This document shows positions 51,389-60,269 of a stretch of DNA of 64,000 bases, piece by piece. Position numbers and translations under genes: made by a program. The notes beneath the pieces are model-generated. The model searched no databases. It was not told the DNA's origin and saw nothing but the letters and a program-made list of their open reading frames with translations. Position 1 is the first letter of the stretch, and the number at the start of each line of letters is the position of its first letter. The DNA is from an uncultured Eubacterium sp. (GTDB lineage Bacteria; Bacillota; Clostridia; Lachnospirales; Lachnospiraceae), in NCBI GenBank assembly GCA_910580075.1, contig CAJTVR010000003.1:2258-66257 (forward strand). Reading direction: 5' to 3'.

Positions 51389-52489
51389 ATGTTTAAAATG
51401 TATTCCATAAAAGATTACCGTTTCCGATTGTGCCTTTATGTCATTTCCGTGACTGTGATCGGCATTTTAGTAATCGGAAGTGCCAGGGAATCGGTACAGG
51501 ACAAGCAGATCCTCGGGCTGATGCTCGGGCTTGCAGCCATGCTCGTGCTGTCACTGTTTGACTATTCGTTTCTGCTGAAGCTGGCCTGGCCAATGTATTT
51601 TGGAAACATCGCCCTTCTTACTGCCGTTATTATCATGGGCAAGGGCTCACATGGTGCAACAAGATGGATTGAAATTGCCGGAATCCGGTTCCAGCCGTCC
51701 GAATTATCCAAAATCGTAATTATCCTGTTTTTTTCGTACTTTTTTATGCGCTATCAGGAGCAGATTAATACATTCCGGGCGCTGGCAGTTACAGCGGTGC
51801 TGATTGCAGTTCCGCTCGGTCTGGTCCTGCAGTCAGACTTATCTACTACGATTGTAACTACATTAATTTTCATTACCCTCTTGTATATTGCCGGAATAAG
51901 TTATAAAATAATTGGAAGAGCGGCAGCTGTCTGCATACCTGCAGCAATTGTTGTACTGTACCTGATTATGCAGCCGGACCAGACGATTATCAAAGGCTAT
52001 CAGGTGAACAGGATTTTAGGCTGGCGTTATCCGCAGAAATATCCGGATATTGCATACCAGCAGCAGAATTCCATTATGGCAATCGGTTCCGGGCAGCTGT
52101 GGGGTAAGGGACTGAACAATGATAATTTTGATTCGGTTAAAAATGGAAATTTCATTTCAGAACCGCAGACAGACTTTATCTTCTCTGTAGTCGGGGAAGA
52201 ACTTGGATTTGTCGGGGCAGCGGCAGTTATTATCCTGCTGATGCTCATTTCACTGGAATGCATTCTGATTGGCAGAAAGGCAAAAGATTTATCCGGACGC
52301 CTGATCTGCTGCGGTATGGCGGCCCTTGTCGGTTTTCAGAGTTTTGTAAATATTTCGGTTACAACCGGCCTTCTGCCAAATACAGGACTGCCTCTTCCAT
52401 TTGTCAGTTATGGACTGACGTCTTTAGTCTCGCTGTATATAGGAATAGGTATTGTACTGAATGTGGGCCTGCAGCCAAGAAAATATTAG
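51389..52489 (+). CDS. rodA: Peptidoglycan glycosyltransferase RodA (SEDS family)
   Basis: Encodes 366 residues with about ten transmembrane segments. Characteristic SEDS sequences include RWIEIAGIRFQPSELSKI (about 90-107), the GSGQLWGKGL loop, TDFIFSVVGEELGFVGA and TGLLPNTGLPLPFVSYG near the C-terminus. It polymerises glycan strands with PBP2. It is in the same operon as pbp2 but separated by the min genes. Confidence 0.94.
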   Translation: MFKMYSIKDYRFRLCLYVISVTVIGILVIGSARESVQDKQILGLMLGLAAMLVLSLFDYSFLLKLAWPMYFGNIALLTAVIIMGKGSHGATRWIEIAGIRFQPSELSKIVIILFFSYFFMRYQEQINTFRALAVTAVLIAVPLGLVLQSDLSTTIVTTLIFITLLYIAGISYKIIGRAAAVCIPAAIVVLYLIMQPDQTIIKGYQVNRILGWRYPQKYPDIAYQQQNSIMAIGSGQLWGKGLNNDNFDSVKNGNFISEPQTDFIFSVVGEELGFVGAAAVIILLMLISLECILIGRKAKDLSGRLICCGMAALVGFQSFVNISVTTGLLPNTGLPLPFVSYGLTSLVSLYIGIGIVLNVGLQPRKY

Positions 52490-52508
52490 AAACGGGGTGA
52501 TATACAGA

Positions 52509-52904
52509 ATGAATATTGGATTAATCGCACATGACTCAAAGAAAAAACTTATGCAGAATTTTTGTATTGCATACCGTGGTATTTTATGTAAAAATGAATT
52601 ATTCGCAACAGGTACAACCGGCCGTCTGATTGAAGAAGTAGCAAATCTTTCGATTCACAAATATCTTGCCGGGCATCTGGGAGGCGCACAGCAGCTGAGT
52701 GCGCAGATTGAGCAGAATGACATTGACCTTGTAATATTTCTGCGTGACCCTATGACGCCAAAAAAACACGAGCCTGATGTCAATAATGTTGTAAAACTAT
52801 GTGATACCTATAATATTCCGCTGGCAACAAATCTTGCTACAGCAGAACTTTTAATTAAATCGTTAGACAGAGGAGATTTAGAGTGGCGTGAAATGTACAG
52901 ATAA
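52509..52904 (+). CDS. mgsA: Methylglyoxal synthase
   Basis: Encodes 131 residues. LIAHDSKKKLMQNF at the start, FATGTTGRLIEE, GHLGGAQQLSAQI and LVIFLRDPMTPKKHEPDV contain the catalytic aspartates and phosphate-binding residues. It converts dihydroxyacetone phosphate to methylglyoxal. The start at 52509 follows GGGGTGA. The end overlaps the next gene by 17 nt. Its position behind rodA is a recurrent arrangement in Lachnospiraceae. Confidence 0.95.
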   Translation: MNIGLIAHDSKKKLMQNFCIAYRGILCKNELFATGTTGRLIEEVANLSIHKYLAGHLGGAQQLSAQIEQNDIDLVIFLRDPMTPKKHEPDVNNVVKLCDTYNIPLATNLATAELLIKSLDRGDLEWREMYR

Positions 52905-53880
52905 CAGACGGTTTCGTCTGGCTGCCCTAGGTGTGGCAGGAATGCTTTTATTTGCCGGCTGCGGTTCTAAAACATATGAGCTGGAACATCCTTACGATGT
53001 TTACGGAACATCGATTCACTATGCATCTTTGTATCCGCAGGGAGATTCGCATGCTGAGGCTCTTCCTTATTTTGCCAGAGATTTATGTACGGCTGCAGCT
53101 GCTTCTGCCGGTACTCCTGTACCAGGAGACAGCTCGGCAGAAGCAGCCGGAGTATTTCATCTGGAAGAAAAAACGGTTACATATTCCAAAAACATATATA
53201 AAAAACTGTATCCGGCAAGTACTACAAAAATACTGACCGCATACACTGCATTAAAACACGCAGACCTTAAAGATATGGTGACAGTAAGCGCCCAGGCCGC
53301 AAACCAGGCAGGCGATTCTTCTGTCTGCGGTCTGCATGCAGGCGACAGACTCTCCCTGGAAGAGCTGCTGTACGGCCTTTTACTGGAAAGCGGCAATGAT
53401 GCGGCATCAGCTATTGCAGAGCATGTATCAGGAAGCAGTGAAGCATTTGCAGCACTGATGAATGAAGAGGCCGCCGCTATGGGCGCTACGCGTTCCCATT
53501 TTGTCAATCCCCACGGGCTGCATGATGAAGAGCATTATACATGTGTCTACGACCTGTATCTGATGCTGAACACTGCTTTGCAGGATGAAAAATTCGAAAA
53601 AATCATTCGTGCACATAAGCGTACTGCCGTTTACAGCGATGCAGGCGGAAACCAGGTGACTCAGGAGTGGGAAACTACGGACAAGTTCTTAAACGGAGAA
53701 GTGCAGCCGCCAAATGGGATTTCCGTGATTGGAGGAAAGACCGGGACTACGAATGCCGCCGGGTACTGTCTGGCTTTATATAGTAAAAATACGGCTGGCG
53801 AACCAGTCATTTCGATTGTGCTGAAAGCAGACAGCAGTGATAATCTTTATTCGCTAATGGGGGAGCTTATGCAGAGATAG
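52888..53880 (+). CDS. Lipoprotein D-alanyl-D-alanine carboxypeptidase (PBP5-like, S11 family)
   Basis: Encodes 330 residues from a GTG start at 52888. The signal peptide ends in a lipobox, MLLFAGC (Cys25), so it is probably a lipoprotein. The S11 motifs are SxxK in YPASTTKILTAYT, SGN in LLESGNDAASAI and KTG in IGGKTGTTNAAGY. The protein ends soon after, lacking the C-terminal PBP5 domain and amphipathic anchor of typical DacA; lipid anchoring would replace it. It would trim pentapeptide stems, fitting its place behind the elongasome genes. It overlaps mgsA by 17 nt. Confidence 0.88.
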   Translation: MKCTDNRRFRLAALGVAGMLLFAGCGSKTYELEHPYDVYGTSIHYASLYPQGDSHAEALPYFARDLCTAAAASAGTPVPGDSSAEAAGVFHLEEKTVTYSKNIYKKLYPASTTKILTAYTALKHADLKDMVTVSAQAANQAGDSSVCGLHAGDRLSLEELLYGLLLESGNDAASAIAEHVSGSSEAFAALMNEEAAAMGATRSHFVNPHGLHDEEHYTCVYDLYLMLNTALQDEKFEKIIRAHKRTAVYSDAGGNQVTQEWETTDKFLNGEVQPPNGISVIGGKTGTTNAAGYCLALYSKNTAGEPVISIVLKADSSDNLYSLMGELMQR

Positions 53881-53984
53881 CAAAACCGCTGTCCGGATAC
53901 TGAATCAGCGTGTCTGACCTGTTTCAGTGTTCCCCCTGGAATCTGTCTGCTGAAAATAACATATATTTTATGATTTATTAATTC

Positions 53985-54013
53985 GACCATCTGGCATCAG
54001 ACTGGTCTTTTTA
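53985..54013 (+). terminator. Terminator of the mre-min-rodA operon
   Basis: GACCA-T-CTG (53985-53993) pairs with CAG-AC-TGGTC (53998-54007) around a GCAT loop, with a small internal mismatch. It is followed by TTTTTAAATTTT. Confidence 0.7.
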
Positions 54014-54058
54014 AATTTTAAGACTTTCTGCCGGTATATGTTACCTTTTCCGCAGGTT

Positions 54059-54102
54059 TTGAAATACCTATTTTCTTGAAATACCTATATTTTTGAAATA
54101 GC
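54059..54102 (+). repeat. Three direct repeats at 17-bp spacing upstream of a promoter
   Basis: TTGAAATACCTAT at 54059-54071 and 54076-54088, then TTGAAATAGC at 54093-54102, are each exactly 17 bp apart and end 2 bp before the -35 box of the next promoter. Together with the terminator they account for the 313-bp gap 53881-54193. Confidence 0.6.
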
Positions 54103-54104
54103 AG

Positions 54105-54133
54105 TTGTATTTTGTCCCAAAATATTTTATAAT
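54105..54133 (+). promoter_or_regulatory. Promoter of the small P-loop gene
   Basis: TTGTAT (54105-54110), a 17-bp spacer and TATAAT (54128-54133), about 60 nt before the ATG. Confidence 0.65.
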
Positions 54134-54193
54134 GAATTTATTAGATAGAATTCGCTAGAAGACTCATTTAATAACATGCAGGAGGAGAGAATA

Positions 54194-54613
54194 ATGGTCG
54201 AGATTATTTGCGGAAAAAAGGGTAAAGGAAAAACAAAACATCTGCTGGATAAAGCAAATGTATCTATTAAAAATGCGCAGGGGAATGTAGTATATCTGGA
54301 TAAAAGCCAGAAACATATGTATGAACTGAATAACAAAATACGTCTGATTAATGTAACAGATTTTCCGGTTTCAAACTGTGATGAATTTTTAGGATTCATC
54401 TGCGGCATTGTATCCCAGGATCATGATTTGCAGGAGATGTATTTAGACAGCTTTGTAACGATTGCAGGACTTAAGGATGAGCAGCTGCAGCATGCAATTG
54501 AAAAACTGGATATTATCAGTGAAAAGTATAATGTGAAATTTATCTTAAGCATATCGAAGGACGAACAGGACTTACCAGAATGTGCTAAAGCAAAAGTAAT
54601 TATATCTTTGTAA
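54194..54613 (+). CDS. Small P-loop protein, unknown function
   Basis: Encodes 139 residues. A Walker A-type motif is at the N-terminus: IICGKKGKGKTKHLLDKAN (residues 4-22), followed by NVVYLDKSQKHMYELNN. No further ATPase motif is obvious, although VKFILSISKDEQ could be a Walker B-like strand. The ATG at 54194 follows AGGAGGAG by about 7 nt; an in-frame ATG at 54176 precedes that site. The gene has its own promoter with three upstream repeats and its own terminator, so it is monocistronic. The family appears conserved in Lachnospiraceae but I know no function. Confidence 0.75.
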   Translation: MVEIICGKKGKGKTKHLLDKANVSIKNAQGNVVYLDKSQKHMYELNNKIRLINVTDFPVSNCDEFLGFICGIVSQDHDLQEMYLDSFVTIAGLKDEQLQHAIEKLDIISEKYNVKFILSISKDEQDLPECAKAKVIISL

Positions 54614-54625
54614 GAATTCTTATGT

Positions 54626-54660
54626 AAGGTGTCTTAAACTGCTTAAGACACCTTGTTTTA
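54626..54660 (+). terminator. Intrinsic terminator of the small P-loop gene
   Basis: AAGGTGTCTTAA (54626-54637) pairs perfectly with TTAAGACACCTT (54643-54654), followed by GTTTTA. It faces the convergent DUF378 gene and may serve both. Confidence 0.75.
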
Positions 54661-54676
54661 TGCCTGGCCTGTATGA

Positions 54677-54889
54677 TTATGCCTGATCCATAGAGCGTAT
54701 GCGCCCGTAAGCACTAAGCAGATACAGTCCGCCAATGCCTACAAGTGCATATACAATCCTTGAAAGCCAGGACATATTTCCAAAAAGGAATGCCACTAAG
54801 TCAAACCGGAAAAATCCGATCAGTCCCCAGTTGACTGCACCAATAATTACAAGGGTCAGCAGCGTGTAATCTAAAAACTTTGAATTCAT
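54677..54889 (-). CDS. DUF378-family small membrane protein
   Basis: Encodes 70 residues with two transmembrane helices. LTLVIIGAVNWGLIGFFRFDLVA and the YALVGIGGLYLL segment match the DUF378 (YuzA-like) family. The ATG at 54889 follows AGGAGG on the minus strand. Function is unknown. It stands alone between two plus-strand transcription units. Confidence 0.85.
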   Translation of the reverse strand: MNSKFLDYTLLTLVIIGAVNWGLIGFFRFDLVAFLFGNMSWLSRIVYALVGIGGLYLLSAYGRIRSMDQA

Positions 54890-55024
54890 AAGAATTACCT
54901 CCTTTTAGGATAGTATGAACCACTGAGAAATGATTCATGCATCCAATATTTTGAAATTCATCAGGAAACGGATGCATTTTAAATAAGAAAATCAAATAAG
55001 AACAAGAAAGAACAGGATACAGCT

Positions 55025-56437
55025 TTGGCAGTTAGAAAAAGAAAGAAAAATATTGTCCGGTTTCCTGGCGGAGTTCATTTAAATATTGGAATCGTTGTGT
55101 TTTCGTTTGTTGCGTTTTACATTGCTTATAATATATACAGCTATGCTACAGCAGTACATGTCAGCCCGTATGAAGTAGAACCTGGAACAATCGAAGTCAA
55201 TACTTCTTATACCGGACTGATTCTCAGGAAAGAAACAGTTGTAAATGCCAGTCAGAGCGGCAGCCTGGATTATTATTTAAAGGATAATACGAAAGCCGCA
55301 AAAGGAACGCTGGTCTGTTCCGTGGATGAAAATGGAAATGTCTCAAAACGCCTGAATGAAACAGTAGATTCAAGCGCCGTTCTGACTGATGAAAACATGA
55401 GGGACATTCAGGCTTCGATCCGCGAATATGTCAAAGGATATAAGGACAGTACTTATTATACGACTTATAATTTTAAAACAGACTTAAGCGGCCGGCTGAT
55501 GGAGGCATTAAATCTGGGTGCCTTAGATGCCATTTCAGAATATACAGAATTCGCAAGAGATAACCAGACATTTCATTTATACCGTTCGCAGCAGCCTGGG
55601 ATTGTTGCCTATTATACGGACGGAATGGAACAGCTGACGCCCGAAACCGTAACGGCAGACATGTTTAACCATTCCGCACACCAGAAAACAAGCCTTAAGA
55701 CCCAAGGTACCGTAGAAGCCGGACAGCCTGTTTATAAGCTGATTTCTGATGAAAACTGGCAGATTGCCGTAATGATTGAGCCGGATATGAAAAGAAATCT
55801 GCAGGACGGAGATACGGTACAGATCCGCTTCAAAGAAGACCAGACGACTGCATGGGCCGGGTATACCATTGAGCAGAAAAACGGACAGGATTTTTTATTT
55901 TTATCGTTACATCATTCGATGATCCGCTTTGCAAATGACCGGTATGTGGATATCAATATTCTGTTAGACCAGCAGACCGGCCTTAAAATTCCAAACAGTG
56001 CCATTACAACCAAAGCATTTGAACTAGTGCCGGATGCTTATTTCACACAGGGCAATGGCTCAGGCAGCCAGAAAGGACTTCTGGTCGAACATCTGCAAAA
56101 TGACGGTACCTATTCAGACGCAGAATTTATTCCTGTGACGGTATATTACGAAGATGAAGAAAACAAAATGGCCTATATTTCACATGAAAATATCAAAAAA
56201 GGCGATTTGATTGTACTGACAGGATCAAAAGAACGTTACGAGATTTCTAAAACCGCAAGGCTGCGCGGTGTTTACAATATCAACCGCGGCTATGCAGTAT
56301 TCAAACAGATTGAAGAAATTTTCAGCAATAGTAACTACACAATTGTAAAATCCGGGACAGAATATGGTATTATGCTGTATGACCATATTGCTCTTGACGG
56401 AGATTCTGTTGTGGAAGACCAGATGATTACACCATAA
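55025..56437 (+). CDS. HlyD-like membrane-fusion/adaptor protein
   Basis: Encodes 470 residues from a TTG start at 55025 behind a weak ACAGGA site; no better start was found. A basic N-terminus (AVRKRKKNIVRFPGG) is followed by one transmembrane helix (about 20-42). A lipoyl/barrel-sandwich-like region (TSYTGLILRKETVVNASQSG, VEAGQPVYKLISDENW) follows, then beta-rich segments ending GIMLYDHIALDGDSVV. This resembles HlyD-type adaptors, yet no ABC transporter gene is adjacent. It is 51 nt upstream of yggS and may belong to the sepF cluster. Confidence 0.75.
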   Translation: MAVRKRKKNIVRFPGGVHLNIGIVVFSFVAFYIAYNIYSYATAVHVSPYEVEPGTIEVNTSYTGLILRKETVVNASQSGSLDYYLKDNTKAAKGTLVCSVDENGNVSKRLNETVDSSAVLTDENMRDIQASIREYVKGYKDSTYYTTYNFKTDLSGRLMEALNLGALDAISEYTEFARDNQTFHLYRSQQPGIVAYYTDGMEQLTPETVTADMFNHSAHQKTSLKTQGTVEAGQPVYKLISDENWQIAVMIEPDMKRNLQDGDTVQIRFKEDQTTAWAGYTIEQKNGQDFLFLSLHHSMIRFANDRYVDINILLDQQTGLKIPNSAITTKAFELVPDAYFTQGNGSGSQKGLLVEHLQNDGTYSDAEFIPVTVYYEDEENKMAYISHENIKKGDLIVLTGSKERYEISKTARLRGVYNINRGYAVFKQIEEIFSNSNYTIVKSGTEYGIMLYDHIALDGDSVVEDQMITP

Positions 56438-56488
56438 TCAGACAGACTACAGATTTGCAGATTTGCAGCAGGAAAGGAGCAGTGTACT

Positions 56489-57184
56489 GTGTTAAAAGAA
56501 AATTTATCAAAAGTAGAACAAAACATACTGGCAGCCTGTGAAAAAAGCACAAGGCCGCGGTCTGAGGTGACGCTGATTGCAGTGAGCAAAACAAAGCCGG
56601 CAGAAATGCTTCAGGAAGCATATGATGCAGGAGTCCGGGATTTCGGTGAAAACAAAGTCCAGGAAATCTGTGACAAATATGAGGTACTTCCGTCAGATAT
56701 CCGGTGGCATATGATTGGGCATCTGCAGCGCAACAAGGTGAAATATATTATTGATAAAGTATGCATGATACATTCCGTGGATTCTTACCGGCTGGCAGAA
56801 GAAATCAATATTCAGGCAAAAAAGCACCGGATTGTCATGCCTGTATTAATAGAAGTAAACATTGCTGACGAGCAGACAAAATTTGGCGTTTCCAAAGAAG
56901 ACGCCATACAGCTCATTGAAGAAGCAGCACACCTTGATAATATCAGCATCCAGGGACTGATGACTGTTGCCCCGTATGTTACAGATGCGGAGGAAAACAG
57001 GAAATATTTTCAGGAAATAAAGCAATTAGCTGTTGACATTCAGGCTAAAAACATTGATAATGTAGCTATGCGTGTACTTTCCATGGGTATGACCGGAGAT
57101 TATGCTGTCGCAATTGAAGAAGGTGCTGATATGGTACGCGTAGGAACCGGCATTTTTGGTGAAAGAAATTACAGCAGAAAATAA
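56489..57184 (+). CDS. yggS: YggS-family PLP homeostasis protein
   Basis: Encodes 231 residues from a GTG start at 56489, 9 nt after AAAGGAG. The PLP lysine is in TLIAVSKTKPAEML (about residue 36), followed by DFGENKVQEICDKYE, WHMIGHLQRNKVKYI, GLMTVAPYV and a C-terminal MGMTGDYAVAIEEGADMVRVGTGIFG. It binds PLP without known catalysis and tunes B6 and amino-acid balance. In Firmicutes it is ylmE, the gene before sepF, as here. Confidence 0.95.
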   Translation: MLKENLSKVEQNILAACEKSTRPRSEVTLIAVSKTKPAEMLQEAYDAGVRDFGENKVQEICDKYEVLPSDIRWHMIGHLQRNKVKYIIDKVCMIHSVDSYRLAEEINIQAKKHRIVMPVLIEVNIADEQTKFGVSKEDAIQLIEEAAHLDNISIQGLMTVAPYVTDAEENRKYFQEIKQLAVDIQAKNIDNVAMRVLSMGMTGDYAVAIEEGADMVRVGTGIFGERNYSRK

Positions 57185-57288
57185 ATAACAGCTGCTGCGA
57201 AATCCATTTCTGCCTCGCCAGATACACCGGCTTAGTCCTGCATAATTACAGCCATTCTGAAAATCAGGAATCAAAAAGGAGAGATTAG

Positions 57289-57843
57289 ATGAGTTTAGTG
57301 GATTCCCTTTTAAATGTAATGCATATGAATCCAGATGATGACGAAGATTACTATGATGACTATTACGATGATGAAGAAGAAGAGGAGGCACCAAAACGCC
57401 GCCGGAGCCAGTCAAAAGAACCGGACGAGCCTGCCTACAAAAATTCAGGCAGCAACCAGCCGATTGATATTAACAGAAACCGTGACCGTGTTACGGCGAA
57501 ATCAGGCAGCAAAGTAACTCCTATGCGTCCTTCTTCCAAAAGGGCATCTTCCGCTGCTTTGGAAGTATGTGTCATTAAACCGACAGCTTTTGAAGATGCA
57601 AGGGAAATAACAGAAACGCTTCTGATGAACCGTCCGGTTATTTTAAACGTAGAAGGGCTCGATGTAGATATCGCACAGAGGATTATTGATTTTGCTTCAG
57701 GCTCGTGCTTTGCAATCAGTGGAAATTTACAGAAAATTTCAAACTATATATTTATTATTACGCCTGCCAATGTAGAAATATCAGGAGATTTCCAGAGCCT
57801 TCTGGACACATATGGAGAGACATCCATTCGCATGGATCTCTAA
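57289..57843 (+). CDS. sepF: Cell division protein SepF
   Basis: Encodes 184 residues. A short amphipathic N-terminus (MSLVDSLLNVMHM) for membrane binding is followed by a strongly acidic then basic linker, and a C-terminal SepF domain (PTAFEDAREITETLLMNRP, LNVEGLDVDIAQRIIDF). SepF links FtsZ to the membrane. The gene lies between yggS and ylmH in the classic ylm order. Confidence 0.94.
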   Translation: MSLVDSLLNVMHMNPDDDEDYYDDYYDDEEEEEAPKRRRSQSKEPDEPAYKNSGSNQPIDINRNRDRVTAKSGSKVTPMRPSSKRASSAALEVCVIKPTAFEDAREITETLLMNRPVILNVEGLDVDIAQRIIDFASGSCFAISGNLQKISNYIFIITPANVEISGDFQSLLDTYGETSIRMDL

Positions 57844-57852
57844 GGAGGCTGT

Positions 57853-58605
57853 ATGGAGCAGGACGAACAGTATTTAAAAAAACGTCTGCTGGATCTATCC
57901 AGGCGTGCAGATAATAAAAATATCGTTACATTTAGTAACTTTCTGAATTTAAATGAGCTTCATATTTTCCACCAGATATCAAAGGAATTTTGCAGTTCCT
58001 TTCAGTTATCTGGCGGCTATTGTCATGCAGAGCGTCAGATGGCTGCTTTTGTCCCTGATGCTCTTTATTATGCCTGGGAATATCCTATTGATGCAGTTTT
58101 GTTCCGCCCCATAAATGCCAGATTTGCGGAAGACCTGACACACCGGGATGTACTGGGCGCTCTTATGCATCTTGGCATTAAGCGGGAAATGCTGGGAGAT
58201 ATCATTGTAAAGGATTTGGAAATTACGGTATTCTGCATAAATTCCATGACCAGTTATATGATTGATAACTGTACGAAAATCCGGCATACAACGGTAAGCG
58301 GTCAGAAGACTGCAGTCTCGGATTTTTCTTACCAGCCTAAATTTATAGAAAAAGAAAGTGTCGTTTCTTCACTCAGATTAGACACAATTCTGGCTGATGT
58401 CTGTAAATTGACCAGATCCGCTGCACAAAAAATAATTTCTGAAGGAAATGCCTTCATAAATTCCCGTAGAATTCAGCAGAATGACTTTACCTGTCAAAGC
58501 GGTGATATTTTATCCGTGCGTCATTATGGAAAATTTCAGATTGAAACATCCTATGGCGTGACCAGGAAGGGCAGAATCAAATACAGGTACAAAATTTATT
58601 CATAA
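57853..58605 (+). CDS. ylmH: S4-domain RNA-binding protein YlmH
   Basis: Encodes 250 residues. The N-terminal two-thirds is the YlmH fold (ADNKNIVTFSNFLNLNE, LGIKREMLGDIIV). The S4 domain is at about 180-250 (SSLRLDTILADVCKLTRSAA, ISEGNAFINSRR). YlmH relatives bind ribosome-nascent-chain complexes or tRNA-containing large subunits. It starts 9 nt after sepF with AAGGAGG upstream. Confidence 0.93.
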   Translation: MEQDEQYLKKRLLDLSRRADNKNIVTFSNFLNLNELHIFHQISKEFCSSFQLSGGYCHAERQMAAFVPDALYYAWEYPIDAVLFRPINARFAEDLTHRDVLGALMHLGIKREMLGDIIVKDLEITVFCINSMTSYMIDNCTKIRHTTVSGQKTAVSDFSYQPKFIEKESVVSSLRLDTILADVCKLTRSAAQKIISEGNAFINSRRIQQNDFTCQSGDILSVRHYGKFQIETSYGVTRKGRIKYRYKIYS

Positions 58606-58636
58606 ATAATTCATAAAAACAAGGAGGTGTATGATC

Positions 58637-59170
58637 ATGAAAACGCTGTCTGGAAAAATCAGCATGTTCTGTCTGGCTGCCGGCACAGTACTGCTTGTCC
58701 TGCTAGACCAGGTTTCCAAACAGGCTGCACAAAGGCTTTTGAAAGGCAAAGCATCCATTCCGCTTATCGAAGGTGTCTTCGAACTGCAGTATCTTGAAAA
58801 CAAAGGATCAGCTTTTGGAATGCTGCAGGGGAAGCGGCTTTTTTTTATTTGCATGGCCGGACTGATGATGGTGCTGATTCCATATATATATAGCAGGATT
58901 CCGCTTACAAAACGTTTTCTGTTTCTGCGAGTGACTGCCATTCTGTTTCTGTCCGGCGCTGTTGGAAACGCAGCTGACCGGATTTATCATGGATATGTCA
59001 TTGATTTCTTATATTTTTCCCTGATCAATTTTCCGATCTTTAATGTCGCAGATATTTATGTCACAGGGTCTACGTTTCTGCTGATTGTTTTAATTCTGTT
59101 TTACTACACAGATGAAGATTTTGAACAGATTCAGCTCTTCCCAGGACGTGGTAAACGGACTTCTTCATAA
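58637..59170 (+). CDS. lspA: Lipoprotein signal peptidase
   Basis: Encodes 177 residues with four transmembrane helices. Catalytic aspartates lie in AVGNAADRIYHGYVIDF and FPIFNVADIYV, and YLENKGSAFGML is the usual loop. It removes signal peptides from prolipoproteins, such as the lipoprotein carboxypeptidase encoded at 52888. I prefer the ATG at 58637, 9 nt after AGGAGG, over that at 58631, which is too close. The usual rluD neighbour follows. Confidence 0.93.
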   Translation: MKTLSGKISMFCLAAGTVLLVLLDQVSKQAAQRLLKGKASIPLIEGVFELQYLENKGSAFGMLQGKRLFFICMAGLMMVLIPYIYSRIPLTKRFLFLRVTAILFLSGAVGNAADRIYHGYVIDFLYFSLINFPIFNVADIYVTGSTFLLIVLILFYYTDEDFEQIQLFPGRGKRTSS

Positions 59171-59281
59171 GAAGGCTGTTTTAGAAATATCAGATGCATA
59201 TGTGTCAGGCTGGATAGAATACAGCTGATTTGCGTCAGGCTGAAAAAGAAGTATCAGGTTTAAGAAAGGAGGCGATGAGCT

Positions 59282-60223
59282 GTGTGTCAGCCAAAAAACT
59301 GTATCAGTCAGACTTTTGAAGTCAGTACTGCATATGATGGCATGCGCCTGGATAAATTTCTGGCCGATATTTATCCGGATTTATCCAGGTCATATTTTCA
59401 AAAACTGATTAAATCGGGACAAATCCGGATACAGAATGAACCAGCCAGAAAATCCGGCTGCATTGTAAAAGCGGGGGAGCTTGTAGATGTAGAAATACCG
59501 GAAACTGTCAGTGCAGACATACTGCCTGAAAATATTCCGCTGGATATATTGTATGAAGATGAAGATCTCCTGATTGTCAATAAACCAAAAGATATGGTCG
59601 TTCATCCTGCCCCTGGCCACTATACCGGAACACTTGTCAATGCCGTCATGTATCACTGTGCAGAGCATTTGTCCGGCATTAATGGTGAAATCCGTCCCGG
59701 CATCGTTCACCGCATCGACAAAGATACGACCGGTTCACTGATTGTATGCAAAAACGATTCTGCGCACGCCAGTCTGGCTGCACAGCTGAAAGAGCATTCC
59801 GTAACCAGGCGTTACCGTGGCATTGTAAGCGGCCTTATCAAAGACAATGAAGGCTCCATCAGCTCTGATATCGGGCGGGACCCTAAAAACCGTCTGAAAA
59901 TGGCTTCCGGTGTAAAAAATGGGCGTCCCGCTGTTACAAATTACCATGTTCTGGAACGTTTCAGACAGCACACCTATCTGGAGTTTGAACTGGAAACAGG
60001 CAGAACGCATCAGATCCGGGTGCATATGGCCGGTATCGGGCACCCGCTTTTAGGAGATTCGTTATATGGCCCGTCCAAATGCAGATTTCATTTGCAGGGA
60101 CAGTGCCTGCATGCAATGGTGATTGGATTTATTCATCCCAGGGATGGCAGATACATGGAAATAACAGCACCGCTGCCGGAATATTTTCAAAAACTGACGA
60201 ACGAGGGGGCAGGACGGCTGTAA
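59282..60223 (+). CDS. rluD: RluD-type 23S rRNA pseudouridine synthase
   Basis: Encodes 313 residues from a GTG start at 59282, 10 nt after AAAGGAGG. The S4 domain is at about 18-75 (MRLDKFLADIYPDLSRSYF). The catalytic Asp is in GIVHRIDKDTTGSLIVCK (about residue 145), and GRTHQIRVHMAGIGHPLLGD follows. It follows lspA as in most bacteria. Distinguishing RluD from RluC/A relatives by eye is tentative. Confidence 0.9.
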   Translation: MCQPKNCISQTFEVSTAYDGMRLDKFLADIYPDLSRSYFQKLIKSGQIRIQNEPARKSGCIVKAGELVDVEIPETVSADILPENIPLDILYEDEDLLIVNKPKDMVVHPAPGHYTGTLVNAVMYHCAEHLSGINGEIRPGIVHRIDKDTTGSLIVCKNDSAHASLAAQLKEHSVTRRYRGIVSGLIKDNEGSISSDIGRDPKNRLKMASGVKNGRPAVTNYHVLERFRQHTYLEFELETGRTHQIRVHMAGIGHPLLGDSLYGPSKCRFHLQGQCLHAMVIGFIHPRDGRYMEITAPLPEYFQKLTNEGAGRL

Positions 60224-60269
60224 AACCTGTGCATCCGGCAGCTTTCTGGCAGCGGTTTTAAAATCGTTC

